Assembly: GCA_905373305.1 (NCBI GenBank)
Contig: CAJPSM010000012.1
Span: 1 to 24,098 of the forward strand
Source of the DNA: an uncultured Streptococcus sp.
GTDB taxonomy: Bacteria > Bacillota > Bacilli > Lactobacillales > Streptococcaceae
DNA: 24,098 nt
Reading direction: 5' to 3'
The stretch's first letter is position 1. Each line of letters opens with the position of its first letter. The notes under the pieces are model-generated. The model worked only from the letters and a program-made list of their open reading frames with translations, had not been told where the DNA came from and ran no database searches. Both the position numbers and the translations under genes were made by a program. Shown here piece after piece: positions 1-7,065 of this stretch.

Positions 1-1
1 C

Positions 2-67
2 TATAGGGGATTTACCCACTACAAATATTATAGAGCCAAGTTTTTTATCCAAAAGCACTTTGTATGA
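2..67 (+). CDS. possible C-terminal end of BlpH histidine kinase (partial)
   Basis: The first 67 bases are open in one plus-strand frame that ends in TGA just before the blpC stop on the other strand. The 21 visible residues end in FFIQKHFV, which resembles the F-x-Q-x-hydrophobic end of peptide-pheromone histidine kinases of the ComD/BlpH type. In pneumococci blpH lies beside blpC and converges with it, so the position fits. The stretch is too short for a firm call, and a second plus frame is also open to position 80. Confidence 0.3.
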   Translation, partial: YRGFTHYKYYRAKFFIQKHFV

Positions 68-226
68 TTACGTTTGTTGATAATTTCCATACCTATTGGC
101 TTGGTTTGATAAATTAGATGTTAATATGCTTAATATTGAATCGAACCACCATCCTCCGCCTGTAATTTGATTGAGTTCAGTAGTTGTTAGTTCTTGAAAT
201 GAAGTTAGGTTTTGATTCTTATCCAT
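68..226 (-). CDS. blpC: BlpC, double-glycine peptide pheromone precursor
   Basis: This 52-residue precursor was read directly from the sequence. A strong AAGGAG ribosome site lies just upstream of the ATG. Residues 1-24 form a double-glycine leader (starts MDKNQNLTSF, ends LNQITGG), nearly identical to the BlpC leader I remember from pneumococcus. The mature peptide is 28 residues, begins GWWFDSILSI and ends NRYGNYQQT. BlpC is exported and cleaved by BlpA/BlpB and then activates the BlpH/BlpR two-component system, which turns on the bacteriocin promoters in this window. It is the last gene of the minus-strand blpABC operon, 56 nt after blpB. The mature part differs from the R6-type and TIGR4-type pheromones I recall, so this may be another pherotype. 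The family call is firm; the pherotype is inferred. Confidence 0.9.
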   Translation of the reverse strand: MDKNQNLTSFQELTTTELNQITGGGWWFDSILSILTSNLSNQANRYGNYQQT

Positions 227-282
227 GTTATAATTCTCCTTTTTGATAAGATAATAAATAGCTATAGAGTGTTATCTGAAAA

Positions 283-1644
283 TTAATCAGAATGTGTTAA
301 AATTTTATCTTTGAAATAATCAAAATATGTTTTCTTTGCAGTTACACTAGTGACGCGACCTTGTAAGCCATATTGGATGAGTTTACTATCCTCATTAGAT
401 AGTTTTGCAAGAGCGGTTAATTTAAAGAGATTGCCTTGCTCTGTTCTGGTGGGAGTTTGATCAATTGTCTGAACTTGACCGATGATGGTAATGCCGTGAT
501 TTCCAATCTTCTCAAGTTTTAATCTTACAGTTTGTCCTTTATCTAGTAAGGGGAGATAGTCAGATGATACGTAGTAAGTGATTAGTACTTCTCTTGTATC
601 TGTGATGACAGGGAATATTTGAGCAATTTCTGTACCAGTTGGAATTCTATTTTTACCTTCAAATTCGCTGTTCAGATGAACGATACCTTTACTTGGAGCG
701 GTTAAGGTATTATTTTCCAAGCGCTGTGTCGCTTGATCTAGTTGTACTTTTAATTCTGTTAATTGATTCTCCACGGTTAGTTGTTGCTGAGAAGCTGTCT
801 GTAAAAACTGAGTGCGGAGTACTTCAATTTTGGTTGCTAAACTATTATCATAAGTTGCTACACTTCCGATACCAGCTTGCTGAATTTTGAGGCTTGCGAT
901 AGATGATTCAAGATTTGCAATACTTTGATTGATTTGAGATAAAAATGGCTCATCTGCAGTTTCTTGTGTTTGTTCTTGAGAGGCTACAAGATAACGATTC
1001 AAAATTGACTGGTGTGGATTGCCAGTCGGTAAGCGTGCTCTTTTGTTTATGATAGCATCTCTCAGCTCCTGGTATTCTCCAATTTGTTGTTGAACTCTTG
1101 TAATTTCTTGTTCGATAGCTGATGAACTGCTATTAGCAAGATTGGCTTGATTTGAAACTTCAGTGTTAGTCTTTGAGACACCTAGTTCAATATCATGAGC
1201 TTGTTTAGTAAAATTCATAAAGGTATTATGGTAGCCAAACTCATCCTCACCAGAAAAAAGATCAGTCGCTTTTTCTAAGCTTTGTTTCAAAATTCCAAGT
1301 CCTTCTTTTTGCTTCTCAAGTCTTTGTAACTGAGTTTCTAAGGCAGTTTTCTGACTTTCTTCCATTGTTTCAGAGTATTTGATGAGTAAGTCGCCTTTTT
1401 CAACTACTTGATTTGCCACTAAATGATTAGCTAAGATAGTATTATCACTAGTCGACTGAATGGATGCAATGACACTTGTAGGGGTAATTTCTCCTTGTGA
1501 CGTAACTGTAATTTCTTTTGTGGCAACAAGGGAGAAAATTAAGATGAAAGTAAACAGTAATGAAAGTGGTATGATTAATACTGTCGCATAATTATGGTAA
1601 CGTCTCTGATAAAACTCGACGCTTCTAAAAAGATTAGGATTCAT
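283..1644 (-). CDS. blpB: BlpB, bacteriocin/pheromone export accessory protein
   Basis: This 453-residue protein belongs to the ComB/HlyD-like membrane-fusion family that partners peptidase-containing ABC exporters. The N-terminus (MNPNLFRSVEFYQRRYHNYA) closely resembles ComB. One membrane helix lies at about residues 20-42, followed by an extracellular part: a short beta section, a long Gln/Glu/Leu-rich coiled-coil stretch at about 85-310, and a C-terminal beta-rich domain with GKNRIPTGTEIAQIFPV. It is expected to form the extracellular extension of the BlpA pore for BlpC and the Blp bacteriocins. Length matches the family and no frameshift is visible. The ATG at 1644 has an AAGGAG site that overlaps the blpA stop codon, so the two genes are probably translationally coupled. 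Confidence 0.95.
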   Translation of the reverse strand: MNPNLFRSVEFYQRRYHNYATVLIIPLSLLFTFILIFSLVATKEITVTSQGEITPTSVIASIQSTSDNTILANHLVANQVVEKGDLLIKYSETMEESQKTALETQLQRLEKQKEGLGILKQSLEKATDLFSGEDEFGYHNTFMNFTKQAHDIELGVSKTNTEVSNQANLANSSSSAIEQEITRVQQQIGEYQELRDAIINKRARLPTGNPHQSILNRYLVASQEQTQETADEPFLSQINQSIANLESSIASLKIQQAGIGSVATYDNSLATKIEVLRTQFLQTASQQQLTVENQLTELKVQLDQATQRLENNTLTAPSKGIVHLNSEFEGKNRIPTGTEIAQIFPVITDTREVLITYYVSSDYLPLLDKGQTVRLKLEKIGNHGITIIGQVQTIDQTPTRTEQGNLFKLTALAKLSNEDSKLIQYGLQGRVTSVTAKKTYFDYFKDKILTHSD

Positions 1645-1654
1645 AACATTCTCC

Positions 1655-3808
1655 TTATTTGTTGAATAGATGATGGTAGAAGCCCTGCGCCTTCATTAAC
1701 TCTTGATGACTACCAACTTCAATGATTTTCCCTTGGTCAAGAACAATGACACGGTTAGTCCGTTCGGCTATACTTAGACGATGGGCTACAAAGAGAATGG
1801 TTTTATCAGTTAGGGACATAAGATTATCTATAACCTTTTTCTCAGTCAAAACATCGAGAGCACTAGTAGCTTCATCTAGTATTAAAACAGGAGATTTAGT
1901 TAAAAGAGCACGAGCGAGAGCAATTCGTTGCTTCTGTCCTCCTGACAGACCTGCTCCATCAGAAAGTTGAGTTTGATAGCCCATAGGCATTCTTTCAATA
2001 TCTTGACGGATTTCAGCTAATTCGCAAGCTTTTAGAATATCTTCTTGGCTAATCATATTATTACCGCCCAAGGTTAAGTTTTCCAAGATAGAGCCATTAA
2101 AGATATAGGCTTGTTGGGGCAGGTAATTAATATGACGTCGCAAGATTTTTTTATCAATATTTTTGATATCCTGATGATTGATGGTAATCTGTCCTTTGTA
2201 AGGGTCAAAGAAGTTGACAATCATTTTGGCTAGAGTTGTTTTACCAGAACCACTAACTCCAACCAGGCTAACCTTATCACCTTCTTTAATTGTTAGATTG
2301 ATATCTGTTAAGGTATCTCGTCCAAAACCATACTTATAAGAAAGGTCATCAAATTCAATATCGCCCATCAAAAAATTTGAATGAACAGGATTTTCTTGAA
2401 CTTGAAATTCAGATTCAACTAAATAGACCTCGTTCAAGCGGTTATTAGCAACCTTCGCAGATTGGAGTTTAGTTTGTAGGTTGATAATATTTTCCATAGG
2501 AGTTGTAAAGTAAGAAAGAAGTGTATTAAAGGTAATCAGCTGACCGATAGAAATCTTACTCGACATGACTAATTGAGCACCAAACCATAGGATAAAGATA
2601 TTAAGAACTAACTTTGTTCCTTGTTTTAAATTAGTTTGTAAAATAGAATATTTAGTAAGTTTAAAGGATTTTTCCAAATAATCGACAAATTCACTGTCAA
2701 TATTTTGGTAGCGATTTTCTTCACTTGTGAGTGACTTGATGGTTTCGATCCCGTTGATATCTTCGATAATAGCAGAACTAACCATAGAATTGCTTTGCAT
2801 GACATCGTGGTTCATTTTTTCAAAAGGTTTCATAAAAGAAAAGATGATGAATATGTAAATAGGGATAGAAATAAGAGAAAGAAGAAAGAGGTTAGGATTT
2901 TGTGCCAGTAAGACACTCCCTACAAGGATCAGAATGGAAACATCAAGAAGAAGAGAGAGAATGGTAGAAGCTAAGGCATCTATAATAGAGTTGGCATCTG
3001 TGAATCGTGAAATGATTTCCCCTGTACGACGTGTCGCAAAGAAAGACATAGGAAGTTCAAAGATATGGCGAATATAGGCCAAAATTACATCAATGCTTAA
3101 TCTCTGACTCAGAACAGTTAGGAGATAATCTCTGGAGAAGCTCATGGCTTGTTGGAGGATATAGGTGATAATTAGACCAATTGAGATAATTCCTAAAGTT
3201 GATTTCATCTGATTTGGGATGTACTCATCCAAGATTCCTTGGAGATAATAAGAACCACCGATATTGATAATAGTGACTAATAAGCTTGAGAGAACAATGT
3301 AAGCAATGAGAGATTTTTGTTTGAAAATCAGAGGGAGGAAGCTCAGTAGACCATTCTTTTTATCTTTATGGGGTTGATAGCTGGGTTTGGGAGCTAGAAA
3401 AATAGCTACTCCAGTCCATTCAGAGAAAAAGCGTTCTTTTGACATTTTGGTGATTTTTACAGAAGGATCAGGATCACCAACAATCAGATAGTCTTTCTTT
3501 GTTTGATAGACAACATAGTAATGTTGGAGTTTCCCTTCTTTGTTAACGTGAACGATAAATGGATAGGGGACATCGCTCATGTCAAAGAGCGTTTTATCTG
3601 CTTGAACAGGCCTTGTTTCAAAGCCCATTTCATCAGCGGCTTTTACAATGCCAAGAGCAGTCGTCCCTTCTTTATTGGTCTTTGCAAGTTCTCTCAAGTG
3701 AGCTAGAGAAAAATCTGAACCATAGAATTTAGCAATCGAGGCTAAGGCAGCGACACCACAGTCTCTAGCATCTATTTGAGGAACAAATGTACGTTTATAA
3801 GAAGTCAT
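1655..3808 (-). CDS. blpA: BlpA, peptidase-containing ABC exporter (full length)
   Basis: BlpA exports double-glycine peptides and removes their leaders in the cytoplasm. From the ATG at 3808 it is 717 residues. The N-terminal C39 peptidase (about 1-130) has Cys17 in DCGVA, His96 in LQHYYV and Asp112 in GDPDP, the positions I recall as catalytic in ComA. A six-helix ABC membrane domain covers about 155-440. The nucleotide-binding domain has Walker A GVSGSGKTT near 512, signature LSGGQKQR near 620, Walker B LILDEATSAL near 640 and the H-loop FVAHR near 672. An upstream in-frame TTG at 3814 gives two extra residues, but the AAGGAT ribosome site is correctly spaced for the ATG. Many pneumococci carry a frameshifted blpA; this one reads through intact. 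It is the first gene of the BlpR-controlled blpABC operon. Confidence 0.96.
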   Translation of the reverse strand: MTSYKRTFVPQIDARDCGVAALASIAKFYGSDFSLAHLRELAKTNKEGTTALGIVKAADEMGFETRPVQADKTLFDMSDVPYPFIVHVNKEGKLQHYYVVYQTKKDYLIVGDPDPSVKITKMSKERFFSEWTGVAIFLAPKPSYQPHKDKKNGLLSFLPLIFKQKSLIAYIVLSSLLVTIINIGGSYYLQGILDEYIPNQMKSTLGIISIGLIITYILQQAMSFSRDYLLTVLSQRLSIDVILAYIRHIFELPMSFFATRRTGEIISRFTDANSIIDALASTILSLLLDVSILILVGSVLLAQNPNLFLLSLISIPIYIFIIFSFMKPFEKMNHDVMQSNSMVSSAIIEDINGIETIKSLTSEENRYQNIDSEFVDYLEKSFKLTKYSILQTNLKQGTKLVLNIFILWFGAQLVMSSKISIGQLITFNTLLSYFTTPMENIINLQTKLQSAKVANNRLNEVYLVESEFQVQENPVHSNFLMGDIEFDDLSYKYGFGRDTLTDINLTIKEGDKVSLVGVSGSGKTTLAKMIVNFFDPYKGQITINHQDIKNIDKKILRRHINYLPQQAYIFNGSILENLTLGGNNMISQEDILKACELAEIRQDIERMPMGYQTQLSDGAGLSGGQKQRIALARALLTKSPVLILDEATSALDVLTEKKVIDNLMSLTDKTILFVAHRLSIAERTNRVIVLDQGKIIEVGSHQELMKAQGFYHHLFNK

Positions 3809-3839
3809 TGGCAAATCCTTTCATATAAAATATGAATTT

Positions 3840-3906
3840 ATTATACCATGATACTAAGTTCATATTTTATAAAATCTTGAATTGTCATTGAAACTTCCTG
3901 AATGGT
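3840..3906 (-). promoter_or_regulatory. BlpR-type promoter of blpABC
   Basis: Read on the minus strand, two direct-repeat halves (ATTCAGG starting at 3903, ATTCAAG starting at 3882) lie 21 nt apart. A -10 TATAAT begins at 3845, 37 nt from the second half. No good -35 box is needed or visible, as expected for a response-regulator-activated promoter. The first half-site departs from the plus-strand copies (ATTCAGG instead of ATTCAAG). It drives export and pheromone genes, closing the BlpC autoinduction loop. Confidence 0.85.
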
Positions 3907-3970
3907 AAAAAAGTGATTAGAAACTATCTTTCTTTAAAAATCTATAGGTGTATTTTGAAATAAAAAGCTA

Positions 3971-4034
3971 ATTCAAGACGTTTCGATGACAATTCAAGAT
4001 TTGGATGAAAAACTTTAACAAACAATGATATACT
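3971..4034 (+). promoter_or_regulatory. BlpR-type promoter for the first bacteriocin module
   Basis: Direct-repeat halves ATTCAAG start at 3971 and 3992 (21 nt apart), and a -10 TATACT occupies 4029-4034, 37 nt from the second half. The site is divergent from the blpABC promoter; the two boxes are about 65 nt apart. It should drive the two small bacteriocin-like genes and the CPBP gene that follow. Confidence 0.88.
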
Positions 4035-4071
4035 AAACTTGTCAAAGTTGCAACAAGACAAAAATTAAAAT
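3971..4071 (+). repeat. 101-nt promoter/leader repeat, copy 1
   Basis: This segment, from the BlpR box through the 5' leader, is repeated at 6940-7040 with the same length. I counted four mismatches and no gaps. The mismatches all lie between the box and the -10. The first 38 nt are also exactly repeated at 5685-5722. Confidence 0.9.
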
Positions 4072-4089
4072 AAAAAAGGAGTATTTATC

Positions 4090-4269
4090 ATGAATACAAA
4101 AATGATGGAACAATTTTCTGTTATGGATAATGAAATGCTTGCTTGCGTTGAAGGTGGAGATAATTCATACGGATTCTGGTATAGAATAGGTGGTTTAGTA
4201 AGAGATGGATTCGATTTGTATGTTGAAAATCAAAGAAGATTGCATGCGATGTGTCCACTGTGTATCTAG
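4090..4269 (+). CDS. double-glycine bacteriocin-like peptide (class II, candidate peptide 1 of a pair)
   Basis: This 59-residue gene has a typical Blp leader of 23 residues (starts MNTKMMEQFS, ends LACVEGG) and an AAAGGAG ribosome site. The mature part is 36 residues, begins DNSYGFWYRI and ends with a CPLCI tail, so it has two cysteines at mature positions 32 and 35 in a CxxC arrangement. The leader is the one shared by pneumococcal BlpM/BlpI-type peptides, but I do not recognise the mature sequence and give no symbol. It is the first gene after a BlpR promoter and lies 12 nt from the next small peptide gene, as in two-peptide bacteriocins. Export and cleavage by BlpA/BlpB is expected from the leader. 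Confidence 0.88.
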   Translation: MNTKMMEQFSVMDNEMLACVEGGDNSYGFWYRIGGLVRDGFDLYVENQRRLHAMCPLCI

Positions 4270-4281
4270 GGAGGTAATATC

Positions 4282-4449
4282 ATGAAAAATAAATACTTTG
4301 AAACTTTAAGTGCAGAAGAACTAACACAAGTCCAAGGAGGCGGAATTCCTTGGTGGACTCCAATAATTCCTAATTACGACCAAATTCTGGGATCAATTTG
4401 TGGTTTCATAGATGGATTTAGCAGATCTACAAACAGGGGACAATGCTAA
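4282..4449 (+). CDS. double-glycine bacteriocin-like peptide (candidate peptide 2 of a pair)
   Basis: This 55-residue gene has a leader of 20 residues (MKNKYFETLSAEELTQVQGG) of a different subtype from its neighbour's. The mature part is 35 residues, begins GIPWWTPIIP and ends STNRGQC. It has two cysteines (mature positions 20 and 35) and GxxxG patterns (GSICG, GFIDG), the helix-helix motif seen in two-peptide class IIb bacteriocins. The ribosome site GGGAGG lies right after the upstream stop. The different leader, the close pairing and the GxxxG motifs suggest a two-component bacteriocin. It could also be an independent one-peptide bacteriocin. I do not recognise the mature peptide. Confidence 0.85.
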   Translation: MKNKYFETLSAEELTQVQGGGIPWWTPIIPNYDQILGSICGFIDGFSRSTNRGQC

Positions 4450-4482
4450 AAAATCATCTAGACATTAAAGAAAGGATAAACT

Positions 4483-5151
4483 ATGAAGAACATAAGTTTT
4501 ATCTTTATAAAAGTGCTTACTTGCTTTTTACTTACTTTTGCCATTCAAGTTGTACCATTAACTGTTGTTAGACGATTTTATGACGGAGCGATGGGAGATG
4601 TGTTCAGTGTTGGTGTCTTCTTTTTAACTTTCTTTATTTGTTTAACCATTCTTGTATATCTCATTAAGAGATGGGGTGATGAGACTACTTTAGATTGCTT
4701 GCCAATCAAGTGGGTAGAATTGAAATGGATTGTTCTTGCTTATCTGGCTAATCTGGTTTTAGTAGTTGGTTTTATACTTTTCATGACCGTACTTGGAAAA
4801 GTCCATGATAATACAAGTTCTTTAAGCTTTTTTCAACATTTGGAAACAAGAGGTTTTCTGTACACATTTCTATTCTGGTTGTCAACTGCTTTTACTCAAC
4901 CTCTTTTGGAGGAGATGCTCTTTAGAGGGATCATTTTAGGAACTTTAGAAAAATATTCTCCTATTTTTGCTGTTTTTCTTTCAGCTGTTCTTTTTGGATT
5001 TGCTCATGATGGAGAGATTATTTCTCAGCATCTTGTGACAGGAATTGTATTAGGGAGTCTCTATATAAAGCGGAGAAACCTGTATTCCTGTGTAGTTGTA
5101 CATGGTTTGATGAATGCTACTGTTACCTGTCTCTTTTTTCTGGCTACTTAA
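4483..5151 (+). CDS. CPBP-family intramembrane protein, likely bacteriocin immunity
   Basis: This 222-residue, very hydrophobic protein has about six to seven membrane spans. The three CPBP (Abi/CAAX-protease-like) motifs are intact: EE at 143-144 with Arg148 (EEMLFR), F171-xxx-H175 (FGFAH) and H207-xxx-N211 (HGLMN). CPBP proteins in class II bacteriocin loci usually give self-immunity. The gene follows the bacteriocin pair by 33 nt with an AAAGGA ribosome site and shares its promoter, so it is the natural immunity candidate for that pair. It is similar in type, but not close in sequence, to BlpY and PncP further on. Which peptide it protects against is inferred from position only. Confidence 0.85.
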   Translation: MKNISFIFIKVLTCFLLTFAIQVVPLTVVRRFYDGAMGDVFSVGVFFLTFFICLTILVYLIKRWGDETTLDCLPIKWVELKWIVLAYLANLVLVVGFILFMTVLGKVHDNTSSLSFFQHLETRGFLYTFLFWLSTAFTQPLLEEMLFRGIILGTLEKYSPIFAVFLSAVLFGFAHDGEIISQHLVTGIVLGSLYIKRRNLYSCVVVHGLMNATVTCLFFLAT

Positions 5152-5226
5152 GTTTTTAATAAGATCACATAGCTATGTAGCAGAGGTTACATACGGTTTC
5201 TTGATATATTAGTATAAGAGAGGAGA

Positions 5227-5617
5227 CTGGAAAAATATTTCTAAAAACACAACGTACTTCTAGTGAGATTGTTCCTAGGTCAGTTTCCTTTACTTGTCTA
5301 TTTTTATCTCGTCAGTTTTTAAATTTTTCCTTAGTTTTCTAATTTCTTTTAGTGGTTATCAACTTGACTTCTATTTTGGCTGTTGTTTATCTCACTAGGG
5401 AAATGAGAGTGAAAAAATTTGAAGATGATGATTTGGTTAGTCCTAGAACCAATCAACTCATGTTTATAGATTGACAGGCTTTATGTGTATTATTTGTTTG
5501 TATAGAGGTATCACAGCAACAGAATCCTATCAGCAATTAATTGTCTACATTGGCGCTATTCTCTGCTTGATTATCATGCTTCTGCTCATTTGGGGATTGA
5601 AGTATTATAAAAAGTAG
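5227..5617 (+). pseudogene. decayed copy of the 134-aa membrane protein gene at 7866-8270
   Basis: Most of this stretch aligns by eye, at high nucleotide identity, with the intact gene at 7866-8270 through the same final codons (TATTATAAAAAGTAG). It is broken in several ways. The ATG is CTG, a 10-nt deletion lies in the segment corresponding to 7931-7963 of the intact copy, and a 1-nt deletion near 5467 creates a TAG where the intact gene reads ATCGGC. It has no ribosome site or start. Together with its flanks it fills what would otherwise be a gene-free gap from 5152 to 5777. It appears to be the relic of a second immunity-type gene in the first bacteriocin module. Confidence 0.9.
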
Positions 5618-5630
5618 AAGCTAATGAAGT

Positions 5631-5669
5631 ATAAAAGGGTAAGTGTTTTTGAAATACTTACCCTTTTAT
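5631..5669. terminator. intrinsic, possibly bidirectional terminator
   Basis: A perfect 14-bp inverted repeat (ATAAAAGGGTAAGT at 5631-5644 and its complement at 5656-5669) has an 11-nt loop. The stem carries its own A- and T-tracts, so it could work on either strand. It closes the first module and lies 15 nt before the next BlpR box. Confidence 0.8.
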
Positions 5670-5684
5670 AATGAAGTTTTTGCA

Positions 5685-5748
5685 ATTCAAGACGTTTCGA
5701 TGACAATTCAAGATTTGGATGAATTTGTAATCTTAAATAAGGTAAGAT
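5685..5748 (+). promoter_or_regulatory. BlpR-type promoter for the wall-anchored thioredoxin gene
   Basis: Repeat halves ATTCAAG start at 5685 and 5706 (21 nt). The sequence 37 nt downstream is TAAGAT (5743-5748), a weaker -10 than the other copies. The 38-nt box is identical to those at 3971 and 6940. It controls a single gene. Confidence 0.82.
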
Positions 5749-5777
5749 AAAGATAACAAATGTAAAGGAGTATTCTT

Positions 5778-6815
5778 ATGAAGAAACAAAAGATAAAATC
5801 GCTATTACTTGTACCACTTGTATTTGCATCTATTACTACGGGTGTTGTATATGCAGAAGATCAGACTACTTCTTCCTCTATACAGACTAATGATAGTTCT
5901 CTTGTGGCACCAGATTTGCCATCGACTAAGGAAAAGGTGGAGAATAAACCTGCCGTTGTAACTCCAGAAGAGTATGAACAGAATGTTACGGACTTTAAAA
6001 AGATAGATATTGAAGCTGTACGTCAATCTTTTACAGAGGATCAATTAGAACACACTATTTATTTTGGTAGAAAAACTTGCTCTCATTGTCGTCAATTTTC
6101 TCCTGAATTGAAAGAATTTAATAACTTGATTGAAAAGAAGTTAGAGTATTATGATTTGGATGGTCAGGACTTTGATGGGGAGGCGAGAGAGTTTCTATTT
6201 AAAAAAGTCGGGATTCCAGGAACACCAACAATTTTGTATTTAAGAAATGGACGTCCGATATCTGGATGGGTTGGTGGCGGAGCAACTGCACAACAGGTTT
6301 ATGATTATATGTACTCGAGAAACTCACCTAAGCAAACGGAAACAGTAGCATCTTCTGAGGAAACAGTAACTGAAAATGTGCATGATGAGAAAACCAGAAA
6401 TGACAGCATGAGTACTAGTGATAAAGTTGTAAGTGAAAGCAAAGGTATGAGTGATGAAAAAAGAACCGAAATGAAAATATCCAATGATAATCCCAATTCT
6501 AATAGTGAAAATAGTGGGAAAGTGGAGAGTATAAACTCAACTTCTAAAGCTAAAACTACTCAATCTGGCGATTTAGCAATGTTAGATAATAAGAATCAAT
6601 TGAACACTCTCAAACCTATTTTTGATGCTGCTCAAGAAAATAAAACTCCTTTAACCGATGTTAAGGGCGCTGATTATGTAAGCGAGTCTATTACTTCGAA
6701 TGAAAAATTATTACCGAAAACAGGCGAGGAAGAAAGTTACCAACTGATTCGGCTAGCTGTCGCGTTTTTTATGGCTTCTGTAATGATTAAAGTGAAACAA
6801 AAAATTCATAAATAA
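5778..6815 (+). CDS. secreted LPXTG-anchored thioredoxin-like protein in the blp locus
   Basis: This 345-residue protein starts with a signal peptide (cleavage likely after VVYA, residue 26) and a Ser/Thr-rich linker. A thioredoxin-like domain covers about 85-180, with the CSHC active site at 101-104 and the cis-proline loop GTPT around Pro150. A long hydrophilic, low-complexity Ser/Asn/Lys region (about 185-305) follows, then LPKTG at 312-316, a short hydrophobic helix and a basic tail, the sortase anchoring pattern. The domain resembles the PedC/Bta bacteriocin transport accessory family, which is normally a small standalone protein. The gene is alone between a BlpR promoter and a terminator, so it should be induced with the bacteriocins. 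A disulfide-forming or isomerising role on two-cysteine bacteriocins is inferred; cell-envelope redox repair is the alternative. Confidence 0.88.
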   Translation: MKKQKIKSLLLVPLVFASITTGVVYAEDQTTSSSIQTNDSSLVAPDLPSTKEKVENKPAVVTPEEYEQNVTDFKKIDIEAVRQSFTEDQLEHTIYFGRKTCSHCRQFSPELKEFNNLIEKKLEYYDLDGQDFDGEAREFLFKKVGIPGTPTILYLRNGRPISGWVGGGATAQQVYDYMYSRNSPKQTETVASSEETVTENVHDEKTRNDSMSTSDKVVSESKGMSDEKRTEMKISNDNPNSNSENSGKVESINSTSKAKTTQSGDLAMLDNKNQLNTLKPIFDAAQENKTPLTDVKGADYVSESITSNEKLLPKTGEEESYQLIRLAVAFFMASVMIKVKQKIHK

Positions 6816-6898
6816 AAATAGATGGTAAACAGGTGCAATGATATTATTTGTTTGTAATAACATATGACTAGAATTTTCCTATAGACAAGAGTGAAAGG

Positions 6899-6926
6899 GC
6901 AAGCATGTTTTTAATGCTTGCTTTTT
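6899..6926 (+). terminator. intrinsic terminator after the thioredoxin gene
   Basis: An 8-bp stem (GCAAGCAT at 6899-6906, ATGCTTGC at 6914-6921) with a 7-nt loop is followed by five T. The region 6816-6898 before it holds no gene that I can see. The next BlpR box starts 13 nt later. Confidence 0.85.
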
Positions 6927-6939
6927 AAATTTTGTAACA

Positions 6940-7003
6940 ATTCAAGACGTTTCGATGACAATTCAAGATTTGGATGAAAAAAATTAATAAACGATGATAT
7001 ACT
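6940..7003 (+). promoter_or_regulatory. BlpR-type promoter for blpK-pncF
   Basis: Repeat halves ATTCAAG start at 6940 and 6961, and a -10 TATACT occupies 6998-7003. Spacing is identical to the other four sites. Confidence 0.88.
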
Positions 7004-7040
7004 AAACTTGTCAAAGTTGCAACAAGACAAAAATTAAAAT
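6940..7040 (+). repeat. 101-nt promoter/leader repeat, copy 2
   Basis: Second copy of the segment at 3971-4071, with four mismatches and no gaps. It runs through the untranslated leader and ends shortly before the ribosome site of blpK. Confidence 0.9.
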
Positions 7041-7065
7041 TAAGATTAAAATAGAGGTATTCGTT

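Noticed and set aside
3809..3814. TTG start for blpA two codons upstream of the ATG
   Set aside because: The ribosome site AAGGAT has proper spacing to the ATG at 3808 and would abut the TTG; ComA-family proteins start at the equivalent of the ATG.
5167..5178. Palindrome ACATAGCTATGT downstream of the first CPBP gene as a terminator
   Set aside because: No loop and no T-tract follow; the 14-bp hairpin at 5631-5669 is the clear terminator of this module.
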